The notes: generated by a model not told the origin, from the sequence alone. 10,373 nucleotides of DNA from JBGTCY01 sp041748615 (GCA_041748615.1 JBGTCY010000118.1:1-10373); one strand, 5' to 3'. Shown: positions 1 to 7,616, numbered from the stretch's first letter. Program-made: numbers and translations.

Positions 1-3000
1 CAGTGGGAAATCGTTTTTTCACACATGGACGCGAAAGGGATTTTGTTGCATGTGGTGACGCAAGAAAGGGAAAACATGGCCGCATTGGGTAACTCTACCA
101 ATGTGACGAATAACAACATTCGCAAATTGTATTATCGCGAACTTACTTCGCGCTTTGCACACCACCTTGCAGTCGTGTGGAATGTAGGTGAAGAACACTC
201 TGCGGGTATAAATTCCAAAGTGGGAATCGCACAATACATTCGTGAAGCAGACCCTTACAACCATCCGATTACTGTGCACACCTGGATGGATGGAGGATTA
301 GGTTTTTATCAGCCTATTTTAGATAGTGCTTCCCGTATTCAGTTTTATGAATTGACATCCCTGCAAGGAAATTTTCTGCAGAACGGAGTTTCAAATTTCA
401 ATGTTTGGGCAAAAGAAATCAGAGACTATTCAGCATCCAAAGGAAAAAAATGGGTGGTTTGCGCGGATGAATCCGCCTTGAGTTTAACGAAAAACATGAG
501 CAATCTTCCCAGCCATCGCAAGCATACCCTGTGGGCAAATCTGATGGGAGGCGGTGGCGGCATGGAATGGTATTTCGGCTATCAGGGTGATTTTGGGGAC
601 CTTACCACTGAAGATTTCCGCATCGCTGAACCTGCCTGGGATCAAACGCGCTATGCCTTGGATTTTTTCCAAACTTATTTGCCTTTCCATGCAATGGAAC
701 CCGACAATAGTCTGTTCACAGCAGGTGGCGGAGGTTTCAGTTTATACAAAGACAGTGAAATTTACGCGGTGTATCTGCTCACCGGTGGCGATGGCAACAA
801 CGCGAGTGTCGAGCTTTCCGGAACAGACGAATATCATATCAAATGGTACAATCCAAGAACGGGAGGCGCATTACAGGACGGCACCGTCACTTCTGTTACC
901 GCCAATGGCGGCATGGTGAATATCGGGAGGAATCCGGCATCCGATTCAAACGATTGGGTGGCTTTGATAACATCTGTGAATTACACCATTCCCACCCCCA
1001 CTACTACGACCTGGACCGGCAACATTGATAGCGATTGGTTTAATCCCGCCAACTGGACAAATGGCACTCCTGACCAAACGCTTGACGCAATCATTCCGGT
1101 AGTAACACCCAACGCGTATCCATTGATTACCGGGGCGCCCATCACCCAGGCATCTGTAAAAAACCTGACGATTCAATCCAATGCTGAAGTGACGATAGCC
1201 GATGCGGGTATCGCTGAGTTGACCGTGTATGGAAGTCTCAACAGCAATGGTGTGATTCATGGCGCTGGAATTTTAACATTTAATGGCTCAAATACTTCCT
1301 TAAACGCTCCTTTGGAATTTTCAGGAGTCATTGAAGTGACAGCCGGAAGTAATCTTTACACCAATAATCAACTCATCCTGGAAGATGGCGCTGCGCTCAT
1401 GCACGGTGCCGGTACATTAGGCGGTGGCGGAAATGTTTTCGGCAATGTGACGATGAAAAGAAACGCACATGCCAACCCGATTTCATACAGCTACTGGTCA
1501 TCACCGGTCAGCGGCTCGAATGTCAATGTAATTGGCGGAAACAAATATTATTACAACCCGATGAACGCCACCGATAATACTGTCACGGGCTTACGCGCAG
1601 GCTGGGTAGCCGCTTCCGGAAATATGACCGCGTCCAGAGGTTATATCGCACGCGGCAACAGCACGGTGGAATTTAATGGCGCTCCGCATAACGGCAACTT
1701 CGACATCCAGGTTTCCAAAAACGCGACAACAGGCGTAGGCTGGAATCTGATAGGCAACCCCTACCCTTCCGGCTTAGATGCGACAAAATTTTTAACCCTC
1801 AACGGACCGGCAGGAAACAACATCGTTGAAAACGCCTTGTATTTCTGGGATGATGACGCTTCCGGTGGTAACAACTGGAGCACACAGGACTATGCCGTCT
1901 GGAACGGAGTGGGCACCGTGGGCGGACCTAACAGCCTGACTCAATTCGAAGGGCACATCGGTTCCGGGCAGGGGTTTTTTGTTGAAAAAATTACAGCCGG
2001 CAATGCCAATGTCACATTCACCAATGACATGAGAAGCACAATGAACAACGTGTTTTTCAAGCAAGCGCCCATTGAGCGTTTATGGTTGAGCGCGGTGAGT
2101 CCGCAAGGCGATTACAATGAAACACTGATTGCTTTTCTTACCGATGCCACCGATGCTGCTGATGCGCTTTATGACGCGCGTAAGTTGAAAGGCAATGACA
2201 AAATTGCTCTCTATACCAATATTCAAAATGTTCCCTATGCCATTCAGGCTGTCGGGTTGATTGATGAAAATGATAAGAGCATCTCACTCGGAATAGATGC
2301 AGGTATCTCCGGCAATTATACCATTCGCCTGAAGTTGATGGAGAATCTGGATGAAACCGTGACCGTCTATCTCGAAGACACCTACACGAATCACATTCAA
2401 AACCTGATGACAAATCCGGTTTACACATTTCATACCGCCATCGGGGAACATCCAACAAGATTTGTATTGCGCTTCACCGCTCCTTTTTCTTATGAATCTA
2501 CGGACGCTACCTGCCAGAATCATGACGGCAGTATTTTGTTCGAACAGCCGGGTTCTAAAATTTGGAACGCGATGCTTTCAATGCACGATGGTTTGATGGT
2601 GGAAAGACAAACCGCATTCAACGGCACTCTTGAACTCAGCGGTTTAGCTCAGGGATTGTATGAACTCGCGCTCACTGATGATGAGGGCTACCGGGTGACG
2701 AAACTGATTTTAGTAAAAGGAAAGGAACCCGTGACTTCAGCTTTTGAATTAACATCCCATGAAGTACTGACGGGCGAGACCATCCAGTTTAATCATCAAG
2801 CGCAAGGCGCTCACTCCTATGATTGGAATTTCGGTGACGGAATATTTTCTTCGGAAGAATTTCCTTCGCACCAATATACCACTCCGGGTGACTACACGGT
2901 GTCGCTGACCGCTTTCAATGATGATTGCTCCGCGACACATTTGTCTTCCGTGAGCGTGAAAGCAGTGACTCAAGACGCGGTCGGAATCGAAACGATGGAG

Positions 3001-3240
3001 AACGCATCCGTAAAAATTCATTCTTACGGGAAAAATGTGTTTGTTACATTCAGTCAACCGGGCGCTCAAGCCACTCAAATTCACATCTACGATATTGTAG
3101 GAGCATTGGTATATTCCAAATATATACCGACTGATATTTCCACCCACACCATCCGGCTGGAACATTTGGCGGAACAGATTTACGTGGTGAAAGTAACTTC
3201 CGCCAATGAAAATGTGGTGAAGCGGGTGTTAATTCACTAA
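1..3240 (+). CDS. Secreted putative glycoside hydrolase (DUF5060/DUF4038 type) with PKD and T9SS sorting domain, 5'-partial
   Basis: The reading frame is already open at base 1 (QWEIVFSH precedes the Met at base 25), so the start lies upstream. Residues are counted from that Met. Residues 1-215 resemble the C-terminal part of the TIM barrel in DUF5060/DUF4038 (apiosidase-like) proteins, including KLYYREL, a WNVGEE strand end (E56/E57) and ADPYNHP; E56 and E149 (CADES) are candidate catalytic acids by inference. Residues about 220-315 match the small beta domain often called collagen-binding domain 2 that follows such barrels. A TWTGN..DW..NW linker begins near 329. Residues about 470-680 form a beta-rich stalk with the WNLIGNPYPS motif common in large Bacteroidota exoproteins. 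Residues about 904-980 are a PKD domain (YDWNFGDG, PGDYTVSL). The last 80 residues are a T9SS type A sorting domain (IHIYDIVGALVYS, IYVVKV, KRVLIH). The protein is probably exported and cell-surface attached or released, acting on a glycan. The substrate cannot be read from the sequence. Confidence 0.85.
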   Translation, partial: QWEIVFSHMDAKGILLHVVTQERENMAALGNSTNVTNNNIRKLYYRELTSRFAHHLAVVWNVGEEHSAGINSKVGIAQYIREADPYNHPITVHTWMDGGLGFYQPILDSASRIQFYELTSLQGNFLQNGVSNFNVWAKEIRDYSASKGKKWVVCADESALSLTKNMSNLPSHRKHTLWANLMGGGGGMEWYFGYQGDFGDLTTEDFRIAEPAWDQTRYALDFFQTYLPFHAMEPDNSLFTAGGGGFSLYKDSEIYAVYLLTGGDGNNASVELSGTDEYHIKWYNPRTGGALQDGTVTSVTANGGMVNIGRNPASDSNDWVALITSVNYTIPTPTTTTWTGNIDSDWFNPANWTNGTPDQTLDAIIPVVTPNAYPLITGAPITQASVKNLTIQSNAEVTIADAGIAELTVYGSLNSNGVIHGAGILTFNGSNTSLNAPLEFSGVIEVTAGSNLYTNNQLILEDGAALMHGAGTLGGGGNVFGNVTMKRNAHANPISYSYWSSPVSGSNVNVIGGNKYYYNPMNATDNTVTGLRAGWVAASGNMTASRGYIARGNSTVEFNGAPHNGNFDIQVSKNATTGVGWNLIGNPYPSGLDATKFLTLNGPAGNNIVENALYFWDDDASGGNNWSTQDYAVWNGVGTVGGPNSLTQFEGHIGSGQGFFVEKITAGNANVTFTNDMRSTMNNVFFKQAPIERLWLSAVSPQGDYNETLIAFLTDATDAADALYDARKLKGNDKIALYTNIQNVPYAIQAVGLIDENDKSISLGIDAGISGNYTIRLKLMENLDETVTVYLEDTYTNHIQNLMTNPVYTFHTAIGEHPTRFVLRFTAPFSYESTDATCQNHDGSILFEQPGSKIWNAMLSMHDGLMVERQTAFNGTLELSGLAQGLYELALTDDEGYRVTKLILVKGKEPVTSAFELTSHEVLTGETIQFNHQAQGAHSYDWNFGDGIFSSEEFPSHQYTTPGDYTVSLTAFNDDCSATHLSSVSVKAVTQDAVGIETMENASVKIHSYGKNVFVTFSQPGAQATQIHIYDIVGALVYSKYIPTDISTHTIRLEHLAEQIYVVKVTSANENVVKRVLIH

Positions 3241-3256
3241 GTGAAGATGTCAAAAT

Positions 3257-3355
3257 ATGCCGAAACAACTCAGGTTTTCGAATAATGAAATGGTAAAACA
3301 TTCGGCATTAACCGAGAGTACGTCTTTTTTCTTCGAAAATTCGACTACTCTCGGT
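3257..3355. terminator. Two consecutive hairpins downstream of the T9SS hydrolase, possible terminator
   Basis: The first inverted repeat pairs ATGCCGAA (3257-3264) with TTCGGCAT (3301-3308), leaving a 36-nt loop. The second pairs ACCGAGAGTA (3311-3320) with TACTCTCGGT (3346-3355), a perfect 10-bp stem whose 25-nt loop contains a T run. They start 16 bases after the stop codon of the hydrolase. No T tract follows either stem, so this is not a textbook intrinsic terminator. A role in 3'-end formation or mRNA protection is inferred from position only. Confidence 0.4.
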
Positions 3356-3385
3356 ATAACATCCGCTATTTGAGTTATTTGCTGA

Positions 3386-3412
3386 CAGATATTAGATATT
3401 AGATTTTAGATG
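3386..3412 (+). repeat. Left arm of imperfect 27-bp inverted repeat
   Basis: This arm is built of short TTAGAT-like units. Its reverse complement matches 3805-3831 at 22 of 27 positions by eye. The two arms bound a 446-bp segment containing the palindromic repeats of this gap. Both arms are low-complexity (TAGAT-rich), so part of the match may reflect simple-repeat composition. Confidence 0.5.
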
Positions 3413-3480
3413 AATTGAGGTTATTTAGAAACATGCCTAAGTATTATGACAACTAAAAGGCACCTGACTGAACTTTAAAA

Positions 3481-3546
3481 AAGCCCTGTAAGGGCGACCT
3501 TTGGGTAGAAAGCAAAAAGAAATTCAAGCCCCATCGGGGCGACCTT
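3481..3546 (+). repeat. Two copies of an AAGCCC...GGGCGACCTT palindromic repeat
   Basis: Copy one (3481-3502) and copy two (3526-3546) share the plan AAGCCC, a 4-5 nt loop, GGGCGACCTT, and lie 45 bases apart in the same orientation. Each GCCC/GGGC core can form a short hairpin. The stem sequences differ between copies (CCCTGTAAGGG against CCCCATCGGGG) in a way that keeps pairing, which suggests structure is conserved over sequence. I recall similar short intergenic palindromes scattered in many Bacteroidota genomes; that recollection was not checked here. Confidence 0.6.
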
Positions 3547-3690
3547 ATCTATCAATTTGCTGAACGAGAACACGGGTTAAATGGTGAATTTTTTCAGAAT
3601 TCTTAAACCTGTATTTTGATGAAGTTATTTTGAAAATGATACTAAGCAAAGGATTGATTTTTTTTCAAAGAAATAACATCAGAAGAAATT

Positions 3691-3702
3691 GGGCTAAAGC
3701 CC
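3691..3702. repeat. GGGCTAAAGCCC palindrome
   Basis: GGGCT and AGCCC arms are separated by two A bases. It shares the GGCTAAAGCC core with the longer palindrome at 3722-3741, 20 bases further on, and appears to be a second copy of the same small repeat with different stem ends. Confidence 0.55.
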
Positions 3703-3721
3703 GATTCGCCTTTTTCATTTA

Positions 3722-3741
3722 CCGTTGGCTAAAGCCAACGG
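3722..3741. repeat. Perfect 9-bp palindrome with GGCTAAAGCC core
   Basis: CCGTTGGCT (3722-3730) and AGCCAACGG (3733-3741) form a perfect 9-bp stem with a two-base spacer. The shared core with 3691-3702 indicates one repeat family. I know palindromes of this kind as dispersed intergenic elements in Bacteroidota. No function is established from the sequence. Confidence 0.6.
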
Positions 3742-3804
3742 CAATGAATATACTTCCAACATTTTAATAGGGAGAAATAAGACACGTTTATAAAATAACT
3801 CATA

Positions 3805-3831
3805 CATCTAGCATCTAAAGTCTAAAATCTG
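3805..3831 (-). repeat. Right arm of imperfect 27-bp inverted repeat
   Basis: This is the partner of 3386-3412 in opposite orientation (22 of 27 matching). It ends only three bases from the stop codon of the minus-strand alpha/beta hydrolase, so the boundary of the repeat segment nearly coincides with the gene end. Confidence 0.5.
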
Positions 3832-3834
3832 CTT

Positions 3835-4764
3835 CTACCCGATGTGGGCATTGATAAAATACGAAATATTTTTAATCGCTTTACGGGCTTCGGGCATGAA
3901 TTGGTGAAAATGCCAGACATGAATCAGTCCGTTCCATTTTTCCAAAGTCGCTTTCGTGCCGCATTCCAGCGCTCGTTCAAAAAGTCTCACCGAATCATCC
4001 AGCAAAATTTCAGAGCTGCTGACCTGGATAAAAAGCGGTGGTAAGCCGGATAAATCCGCATAAATCGGAGAAACCAACGGATGCCTGACATCCGCCTTGC
4101 CGGCATAAATTTTACCCCAGATTTTCACAGAATCTTCATCCAGCAAATATTCTGTAGCAGCATTTTTTTTCAGCGAAGCGCCTGTGCCTTCAAGGTCAGC
4201 CCACGGAGAAATGCAAACGGCTGCTGCCGGCAGTGGAATTCCCATGTCGCGCAAACTCACCAAGGTGGCAACCGCCAACCCGCCCCCTGCCGAATCACCG
4301 GCTATCACGATGTTCTCCGGAGCAATTCCGCTTTTTAACAAATACTCATATCCTTTTACCGCATCCTCAAGCGCTGACGGAAAACGATGCTCAGGCGTCT
4401 TTCTGTAATCAATGGCGAATGCTTTCACATCCGCTTTTTTTGCGATAGCCGCAATCATTCTCCGGTGGGTTTTAAACGAGCAAACCACAAAGCCGCCACC
4501 ATGTAAATAATAAAGCGTGCAGTCGTCTGTGACTTTATCCGGTATCATCCATTCACCGTTTACCCCGTCAGAACTGACGGGTTCGTATTTCACGCCTCTC
4601 AACTTTTGCAAAATGCCCGCGAGCCGGTCAATCCTCAACCGATGACGCGTGCAGTTTGATTCATTGACATTTTTCAAATTCACGACCATTCGAATCAACC
4701 ATTGCAAAATGCGCATGATTAAACTGGGGCTGTTCGTTATTTCAATGATTCTATTTTCGTACAT
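3835..4764 (-). CDS. HSL-family alpha/beta hydrolase (esterase/lipase family IV)
   Basis: This 309-residue protein has the full set of marks of the hormone-sensitive-lipase (Abhydrolase_3) esterases. They are the oxyanion-hole HGGG at residues 88-91, a DYRKTPEHRFPSALED block at 119-134, the nucleophile elbow GDSAGG with Ser158, an acidic segment SEILLDD at 251-257 and a C-terminal HVWH with His282 as the likely catalytic base. The usual acid position is E252 in this alignment by eye, with D256 as an alternative. No signal peptide is evident, although residues 15-30 are hydrophobic; a cytoplasmic enzyme acting on short-chain or small carboxylic esters is likely. The ATG at 4764 is preceded by AGGAAAA. 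It follows the small monooxygenase-like gene by 12 bases and is surely cotranscribed with it. The physiological substrate is unknown. Confidence 0.88.
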   Translation of the reverse strand: MYENRIIEITNSPSLIMRILQWLIRMVVNLKNVNESNCTRHRLRIDRLAGILQKLRGVKYEPVSSDGVNGEWMIPDKVTDDCTLYYLHGGGFVVCSFKTHRRMIAAIAKKADVKAFAIDYRKTPEHRFPSALEDAVKGYEYLLKSGIAPENIVIAGDSAGGGLAVATLVSLRDMGIPLPAAAVCISPWADLEGTGASLKKNAATEYLLDEDSVKIWGKIYAGKADVRHPLVSPIYADLSGLPPLFIQVSSSEILLDDSVRLFERALECGTKATLEKWNGLIHVWHFHQFMPEARKAIKNISYFINAHIG

Positions 4765-4776
4765 TGGTTTTCCTGT

Positions 4777-5118
4777 TTATTTTTCAGCAGAATTCTCCGA
4801 CTCAAATTCATATTCTTTTTCCACTTTGCAAATCCTGATTTTATATTGATGATACCATTGATGGCGTCCTAACTCCTGCGCTTTCAGATGCAACAGTTCT
4901 TTTTTCCAATTTGCGATTGACTCAAGGTTTGCCCAATAAGAAATCGTGACACCGGTTCCATCATCATTCCTGTAACTTTCATGACCTAAGTAGCCCTCCG
5001 CTTTTTCTACCAGCCCGGAAATCCGTGCATCCCATTCGGCATATCCCTTTTGATTCATTGATAATTTTGATGTGAAAATGACCGCGTAATAAGGAGTTTT
5101 TATTTTGAGCGGTAACAT
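4777..5118 (-). CDS. Antibiotic biosynthesis monooxygenase (ABM) domain protein
   Basis: This 113-residue protein looks like a single ferredoxin-like ABM domain. It opens with the strand YYAVIFTSKL (10-19), continues with an EGYLGHES segment (41-48) and an ISYWANLESIANWKK block (59-73), and has a helix with H..A...GR..WY (77-89) ending in the strand YKIRICKVEKEY. ABM-fold proteins include cofactor-free quinol monooxygenases and haem-degrading enzymes, but many are uncharacterised, and I see nothing that fixes the reaction. It is the first gene of a two-gene minus-strand operon with the HSL-type hydrolase. The 148-base gap upstream holds its presumed promoter, but no clear Bacteroidota -33/-7 pair was found. 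The length is normal for the family. Confidence 0.75.
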   Translation of the reverse strand: MLPLKIKTPYYAVIFTSKLSMNQKGYAEWDARISGLVEKAEGYLGHESYRNDDGTGVTISYWANLESIANWKKELLHLKAQELGRHQWYHQYKIRICKVEKEYEFESENSAEK

Positions 5119-5225
5119 TATTTTTCGGAATTGAAACTTTGGATAAATATAAACGTAAATATCCTTCTGATTCTCATTAGCAGGAACCCGACCGGGGGCT
5201 TACCATGGATGACTTCCGGTCTAAA

Positions 5226-5259
5226 AAAAATGCCGCTTTCTTCGGGAAGCGGCATTTTT
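5226..5259. terminator. Strong, probably bidirectional intrinsic terminator
   Basis: A perfect 13-bp inverted repeat (5226-5238 with 5247-5259) has a GC-rich core TGCCGCTT/AAGCGGCA flanked by A and T tracts, so each strand gives a stem followed by a U run. In plus-strand RNA the tip can extend to a C(UUCG)G tetraloop. It lies 7 bases past the stop of the minus-strand DUF389 gene and most likely ends that transcript, insulating it from the downstream ABM operon. Confidence 0.88.
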
Positions 5260-5266
5260 ATGATCA

Positions 5267-6628
5267 TCAGTCTTCTATCACCAACTTGAGTTTCAAGGCT
5301 TTTGTCCTCAGTTTCAACCATTGTTCAATTTTATCCCTATCCGGTTTTTCGGGCTGTTTGTCCATTTTGAGAAATGCGATAAACAGGGTGTCTGTTTTTT
5401 CCGACAGATAATTAAAAACGAATGTCCGTGAAATTGAAAACTCTTTCACTTCGGGATAAACCGCCTGTAATTCAAGCGCGATTTCCGTGGAGGGCAACTG
5501 ATTCTGCCGGAAATAATTCAGTTCTTCTTCGAGCAACACCAATTTTCTTTCTTTGGCTTCCATGAGTTCCTGATTTTTTCTATATAAATCCTCCACGATT
5601 CCGGTTTTGAGTTCTTTGATTTCATCTTTGGATTGGTCATAACCCTGCTTGATAATCAACTCTGTGCCGTCCAAACTATAAAGCGTTAATTTTTTTTTCA
5701 GCATGGAAAGCATTTCATCATCCAGCTTTTCGCCTATCAGAAACAGTTCAATGGATTTATTGCGGGGAGTGTAAATGATTTTATTATAGACCGCACGGGT
5801 ATTGTCAAAATTCAACTCGCGCTCAATGTAGGAACTGGCATTGTTTTGAAATACGCTTCTTTTAACAATATCATAGGCGAGATAAATACTTGGAATCACG
5901 GTAATGAAGACAATAGAAAACATGTAAGCGCGGACTCTTTTTTCATACGCGGGATCCACATAGGTTGCGCTCGGATATTTCAGAAAACGGAAAATCAAAA
6001 ATGCCGCGATGGAAATGAAAACACTGTTGATGGTAAAAAGATAAAATGCTCCGAAAAAATAAACGGGAGCGAATTTGGCAATGCCATATCCCGCTGTGCA
6101 AAGAGGAGGCATCAGGGCTGTGGCGATGGCGACACCCGGAATCACATTACTGAATTTTTCTTTGCGCGTGGCAGCCACCACCCCCGCGCCACCCCCGAAA
6201 AGCGCGATGAAAACATCCCAGATAGTCGGACTCGTTCTCGCCAATAGTTCTGATTGCGCCTGACCGAGCGGGCTGATGAAAAAATAGGTAGCGGAAGCAA
6301 TCGTACCCATCACCACCGCGATGGTAAAATTTTTAAGCGCTTTTTTAATCAGTTCGATATCATTAATGGCAACTCCCAGTCCCACCCCGATGATGGGACT
6401 CATGAGCGGAGAAATGAGCATCGCCCCGATGATGACGGCAGTAGAATTGACATTCAAGCCGATGGATGCCGTGAAGATGGCGAACAACAAAATCCAGAGA
6501 TTGCTTCCCTTAAATTCAACGCTTTTATGGATGGATTCAATGACTTCCTTTTGGTCGGCATTATCCTGGTCGAGCCGGAACCGGTCTTTTAAAAAGTCTT
6601 TTAAAGCGGTGAAAAGCGGATGTTGCAT
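5267..6628 (-). CDS. DUF389 family membrane protein
   Basis: This 453-residue protein has a short soluble N-terminus (1-40) and then a membrane domain of about seven hydrophobic segments (roughly 43-60, 63-84, 100-119, 137-153, 163-185, 188-214 and 234-253). The DUF389 (TIGR00341-like) hallmarks are clear: ASIGLNVNSTAVIIGAMLISPLM at 54-76, GGGAGVVAA at 145-153 and IPGVAIATALMPPLC at 163-177. After the last helix comes a soluble region of about 200 residues, including a charged, probably coiled-coil helix at about 333-375. The family is widespread and functionally poorly defined, and I do not assign a transport substrate. It is monocistronic: a strong terminator follows it, and the gap upstream is 319 bases. 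Its ATG lacks an obvious Shine-Dalgarno sequence, as is common in this phylum. Confidence 0.88.
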   Translation of the reverse strand: MQHPLFTALKDFLKDRFRLDQDNADQKEVIESIHKSVEFKGSNLWILLFAIFTASIGLNVNSTAVIIGAMLISPLMSPIIGVGLGVAINDIELIKKALKNFTIAVVMGTIASATYFFISPLGQAQSELLARTSPTIWDVFIALFGGGAGVVAATRKEKFSNVIPGVAIATALMPPLCTAGYGIAKFAPVYFFGAFYLFTINSVFISIAAFLIFRFLKYPSATYVDPAYEKRVRAYMFSIVFITVIPSIYLAYDIVKRSVFQNNASSYIERELNFDNTRAVYNKIIYTPRNKSIELFLIGEKLDDEMLSMLKKKLTLYSLDGTELIIKQGYDQSKDEIKELKTGIVEDLYRKNQELMEAKERKLVLLEEELNYFRQNQLPSTEIALELQAVYPEVKEFSISRTFVFNYLSEKTDTLFIAFLKMDKQPEKPDRDKIEQWLKLRTKALKLKLVIED

Positions 6629-6715
6629 CAGTACATTCTATCTAAAAATTGGGCAGGTGAAGTTAATCAAAGGATTTTTTTGAAGCCTCACCCCCGCCTC
6701 CTCTCCGTTGTAGTC

Positions 6716-6761
6716 GTTGCCGGTCTAAGCGTGGCTATCGGGCGATTGCAAGACCGGCAAC
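6716..6761. repeat. GC-rich 11-bp inverted repeat
   Basis: GTTGCCGGTCT (6716-6726) pairs perfectly with AGACCGGCAAC (6751-6761), leaving a 24-nt loop. It lies in the 319-base non-coding gap between two minus-strand genes and is much more GC-rich than its surroundings. On the minus strand no U tract follows, so a terminator for the upstream SDR gene is not well supported. It could equally be part of a dispersed repeat or an RNA structure in the DUF389 leader. Confidence 0.5.
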
Positions 6762-6779
6762 CAACCTGTTGTGAAGCAC

Positions 6780-6920
6780 CAAAAATCAATTTTCAAAAAA
6801 CAAATAATATCCAATTCTAAAATTTCAAAACACAATTCAATCCAGACATTCTGTTTCTTGGATTTGAAATTTTCTTTTTTTGGTATTGGAATTTATTTGG
6901 GATTTAGGATTTTTGATTTG
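6780..6920. repeat. Long AT-rich imperfect inverted repeat
   Basis: The left half (about 6780-6833) and right half (about 6860-6920) are imperfect reverse complements. They share CAAATAA, a TCCAAT-like block and AAATTTCAAA in the same order with small gaps. The strand bias (C/A-rich left, G/T-rich right) is striking to the eye and points to a former or current hairpin element. The rest of the 6629-6947 gap shows no coding potential. I recall such AATTCC/GGAATTT-type intergenic palindromes in Bacteroidota, but did not verify this. Confidence 0.45.
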
Positions 6921-6947
6921 TATTTTCATTCATGATGCGGGTACAAT

Positions 6948-7616
6948 TCAGGAAGCATCAAAGAGCCGCTGAATCTCATCAGATTCATAAACGAATATTC
7001 CTGTTTGATTTTTTTTCGCGCAGGAAACCATCGCACCGGCTACCGCCCGCGCTTCAATGGCTTTGTACTTTCTCAAAGGTCCGACAAACAGAGGCGCGGT
7101 GAGGTTGAAAAGTACGGTTCCGAGTTTTTCTCCAGTTCGGTTTTCTCCGCGTGCGCCCAGCAAGAGAGACGGGCGAAAGAGATGGATAGCGCTGAACGGA
7201 ATTTTTTGTATCGCATTTTCTATTTCGCCTTTTACACGGTTATAAAAAATGAGCGATGATTTGTCAGCGCCCATCGCGGTGACTAAAAGAAATTGCCGCG
7301 CGCCTTTTTCAAAAGCGAGTTGCGCGGATGCAAGCGGATATTCAAAATCCACTTTTCTGAAATTCTCGCGGCTGCCCGCTTTTTTGATGGTGGTTCCGAG
7401 GCAACAAAAAACATCATCCGCCCGGAAGTCAGGAGCCGTTGCTTTCAATTGGTCGAAATTCACAACATGTTGTTCTAACTTTTCGTGAATGAGCGGCAAT
7501 TTTTTTCTGACGAATACAATGACCTTTTCATAGATTTTATCCTGCAACAAAAATTGCAGGCAATGACCGCCTGTCAATCCGGCTGCGCCAATGAGGAGAG
7601 CGGTGCGTTTGGGCAT
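6948..7616 (-). CDS. Atypical short-chain dehydrogenase/reductase, TIP30/HTATIP2-like
   Basis: I chose the ATG at 7616 (222 residues). A GTG at 7643 would add nine residues (NNPHP...), but the chosen start places the Rossmann strand (RTALLIGAAGLTGG) right at the N-terminus, as in relatives. The nucleotide-binding motif is GAAGLTG. An FCCLGTT segment follows, typical of NAD(P)-binding oxidoreductases of the TIP30/HTATIP2 and Fmp52 type. The catalytic YNRVK (Y..xK pattern) lies about 125 residues from the start, then HLFRPSLLLG. The C-terminal half is short, giving the compact size expected of atypical SDRs. It is likely a cytosolic NADPH-binding protein of unknown substrate. Upstream it is divergent from the TSUP permease gene, the two starts being only about 85 bases apart, so they share a promoter region. 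Confidence 0.82.
   Translation of the reverse strand: MPKRTALLIGAAGLTGGHCLQFLLQDKIYEKVIVFVRKKLPLIHEKLEQHVVNFDQLKATAPDFRADDVFCCLGTTIKKAGSRENFRKVDFEYPLASAQLAFEKGARQFLLVTAMGADKSSLIFYNRVKGEIENAIQKIPFSAIHLFRPSLLLGARGENRTGEKLGTVLFNLTAPLFVGPLRKYKAIEARAVAGAMVSCAKKNQTGIFVYESDEIQRLFDAS

Larger units (their letters stand above)
3241..3834. other. Repeat-rich intergenic region between convergent genes
   Basis: This 594-base gap separates two convergent genes, so it should hold terminators and no promoter for either. No convincing coding frame is present. It contains two hairpins just after the left gene, an imperfect 27-bp inverted repeat bounding most of the gap, two GGGCGACCTT-type palindromes and two GGCTAAAGCC-type palindromes, each described separately. 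The rest is AT-rich and shows nothing else I can name. Confidence 0.7.

Noticed and set aside
946..1260. Minus-strand frame inside the large T9SS hydrolase
   Set aside because: It lies wholly within a well-supported coding frame, and the product shows no family resemblance.
3481..3546. Possible CRISPR start from two similar palindromic repeats
   Set aside because: Only two units exist, the copies diverge in the stem and no further evenly spaced repeat follows. No cas gene is in view.
5118..5321. Minus-strand open frame of 67 codons between the ABM gene and the DUF389 gene
   Set aside because: It overlaps the end of the DUF389 gene and runs through its perfect terminator hairpin. The protein has no recognisable domain.
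5846..6247. Long plus-strand open frames opposite the DUF389 membrane gene
   Set aside because: The minus-strand frame has clear family motifs throughout. The opposite-strand products look like typical antisense translation with no domain or signal.
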